Notes under the pieces: generated by a model | Told to the model about the DNA's origin: nothing | Databases searched by the model: none | The model's input: the letters and a program-made list of their open reading frames with translations, nothing else | Source: Sinorhizobium fredii USDA 205 | GTDB lineage: Bacteria; Pseudomonadota; Alphaproteobacteria; Rhizobiales; Rhizobiaceae | DNA: 64,000 nucleotides | NCBI RefSeq assembly: GCF_001461695.1 | Contig: NZ_AUTC01000115.1 | Coordinates: forward strand, 56,533-120,532 | Direction: 5' to 3' | Shown here: positions 63,381-64,000 of the stretch, one piece after another | How positions within the stretch are numbered: the stretch's first letter is position 1 | Layout: each line of letters begins with the position of its first letter | Program-made: the position numbers and the translations under genes

Positions 63381-64000
63381 ATGGCCATTCTGCTTCTGGC
63401 TGACCACGACACCACCTACCTTTCCGACCAGACGGCCAAGGCGCTGACGGCGGCCCAGAAAATCGGCGGCAACGTCCACGTTCTGGTAGCCGGCGCGAAT
63501 GTCGGAGCCATCGCCGAGCAGGCGGCGAAGCTTGCCGGTGTCGCCAAGGTGCTGGTCGCCGACGACGCGAGCCTTGCCAACAATCTCGCCGAGCCGCTCG
63601 CCGCGCTGATCGTCTCGCTGGCCGGTTCCTACGACACGCTTGTGGCCGCCGCCACCTCGGTCGGCAAGAACGTCCTGCCGCGCGTCGCCGCCCTCCTCGA
63701 CGTCGCCCAGGTCTCGGAAATCATCGAGGTGGTGTCCGCCGACACCTTCAAGCGGCCGATCTATGCCGGCAACGCCATCCAGACGGTGCAGACCAGCGAA
63801 GCCAAGCGGGTCATCACCGTGCGCACCGCCTCGTTTGCCGCCGCGGCTGAAGGTGGCTCCGCGCCGGTCGAGACCATCTCGGCCGCCGCCAATCCGGGGC
63901 TGTCCAGCCATGTTTCCGATGCGCTGTCGTCCTCGGACCGGCCGGAGCTGACTTCGGCGAAGATCATCATCTCCGGCGGCCGGGCGCTCGGCTCGTCGGA
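63381..64000 (+). CDS. etfA: Electron transfer flavoprotein alpha subunit, 5' part
   Basis: 206 residues seen; the gene runs off the right edge. AILLLADHDTTYLSDQTAKA starts it, then NVHVLVAGANVGAIAEQAAK, AATSVGKNVLPRVAALLDVA and KRPIYAGNAIQTVQTSEAKR, all standard EtfA domain I. The start of the FAD domain (SAKIIISGGRALGSS) is just reached. AACGGAGA is the ribosome site. It is the partner of etfB. Confidence 0.95.
   Translation, partial: MAILLLADHDTTYLSDQTAKALTAAQKIGGNVHVLVAGANVGAIAEQAAKLAGVAKVLVADDASLANNLAEPLAALIVSLAGSYDTLVAAATSVGKNVLPRVAALLDVAQVSEIIEVVSADTFKRPIYAGNAIQTVQTSEAKRVITVRTASFAAAAEGGSAPVETISAAANPGLSSHVSDALSSSDRPELTSAKIIISGGRALGSS

Overview
The window reads as a large plasmid or chromid of a Sinorhizobium/Ensifer-type rhizobium. 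The evidence is high GC, a complete repABC cassette with a countertranscript RNA, intergenic palindromic repeats of rhizobial type (a RIME-like element and three copies of a roughly 100-bp element), and dense transport and catabolic gene sets. No rRNA, tRNA, CRISPR array or intact insertion sequence was seen. The genus is inferred from gene content and repeat style, not from a database match.

Layout. 1-9.2 kb: the end of a TctA-type permease, a RIME-like repeat, a gamma-glutamyltransferase, an adenylate cyclase-TPR protein, a VapBC-type toxin-antitoxin pair, a divergent Lrp/MFS pair, a PEP-mutase-family enzyme and a frameshifted deaminase. 9.3-16.1 kb: a TetR-controlled operon for quinate/shikimate-type compounds (TRAP transporter, shikimate dehydrogenase-like protein, fused dehydroshikimate dehydratase). 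16.3-28.9 kb: a glycosyltransferase, a secreted cupin, an MscS channel, a DapA-like aldolase with a LysE exporter, a divergent argO/argP-like pair, a PhnB-like protein, a broken PIN toxin, an EF-G-like paralogue with changed GTPase motifs, a GMC oxidoreductase and a HutC-like regulator. 29.2-32.9 kb: repA, repB, ctRNA and repC. Three identical 16-bp palindromes (33.7, 34.9 and 35.0 kb) fit the repABC parS consensus and lie among a broken VOC gene, a glycosyltransferase and an RHE_PE00001-type gene. 36.4-41.8 kb: a small secreted protein, a divergent EamA/MocR pair with an 18-bp inverted repeat, glutathione-dependent formaldehyde dehydrogenase, and remnants of a LacI regulator and a sugar isomerase.

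42-64 kb is a methylated-onium (betaine-type) uptake and demethylation island. It holds an MttB-family methyltransferase, two Old Yellow Enzyme-type demethylases plus the tail of a third, a Rieske oxygenase with its reductase (GbcA/GbcB or stachydrine demethylase type), a ProV/ProW transporter with two substrate-binding proteins, ProC-like and Ldh-family imino-acid reductases, and electron-transfer flavoprotein genes. It has five regulators: two LysR, one GbdR-like AraC, one TetR with a clear operator, and the LysR/Rieske divergent site. Two genes resemble dimethylsulfoniopropionate lyases of unrelated folds (an M24/DddP-like protein and a DddQ/DddL-like cupin). Each is interrupted by a single-base frameshift.

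Working model (inference): betaines or related onium compounds are imported, demethylated by the Rieske and OYE enzymes with electrons passing to ETF, and the products (dimethylglycine/sarcosine or N-methylproline/proline) are finished by the imino-acid enzymes. Formaldehyde released on demethylation could be handled by the nearby glutathione-dependent dehydrogenase. Several accessory genes carry single-base indels, which points either to gene decay or to sequence error.
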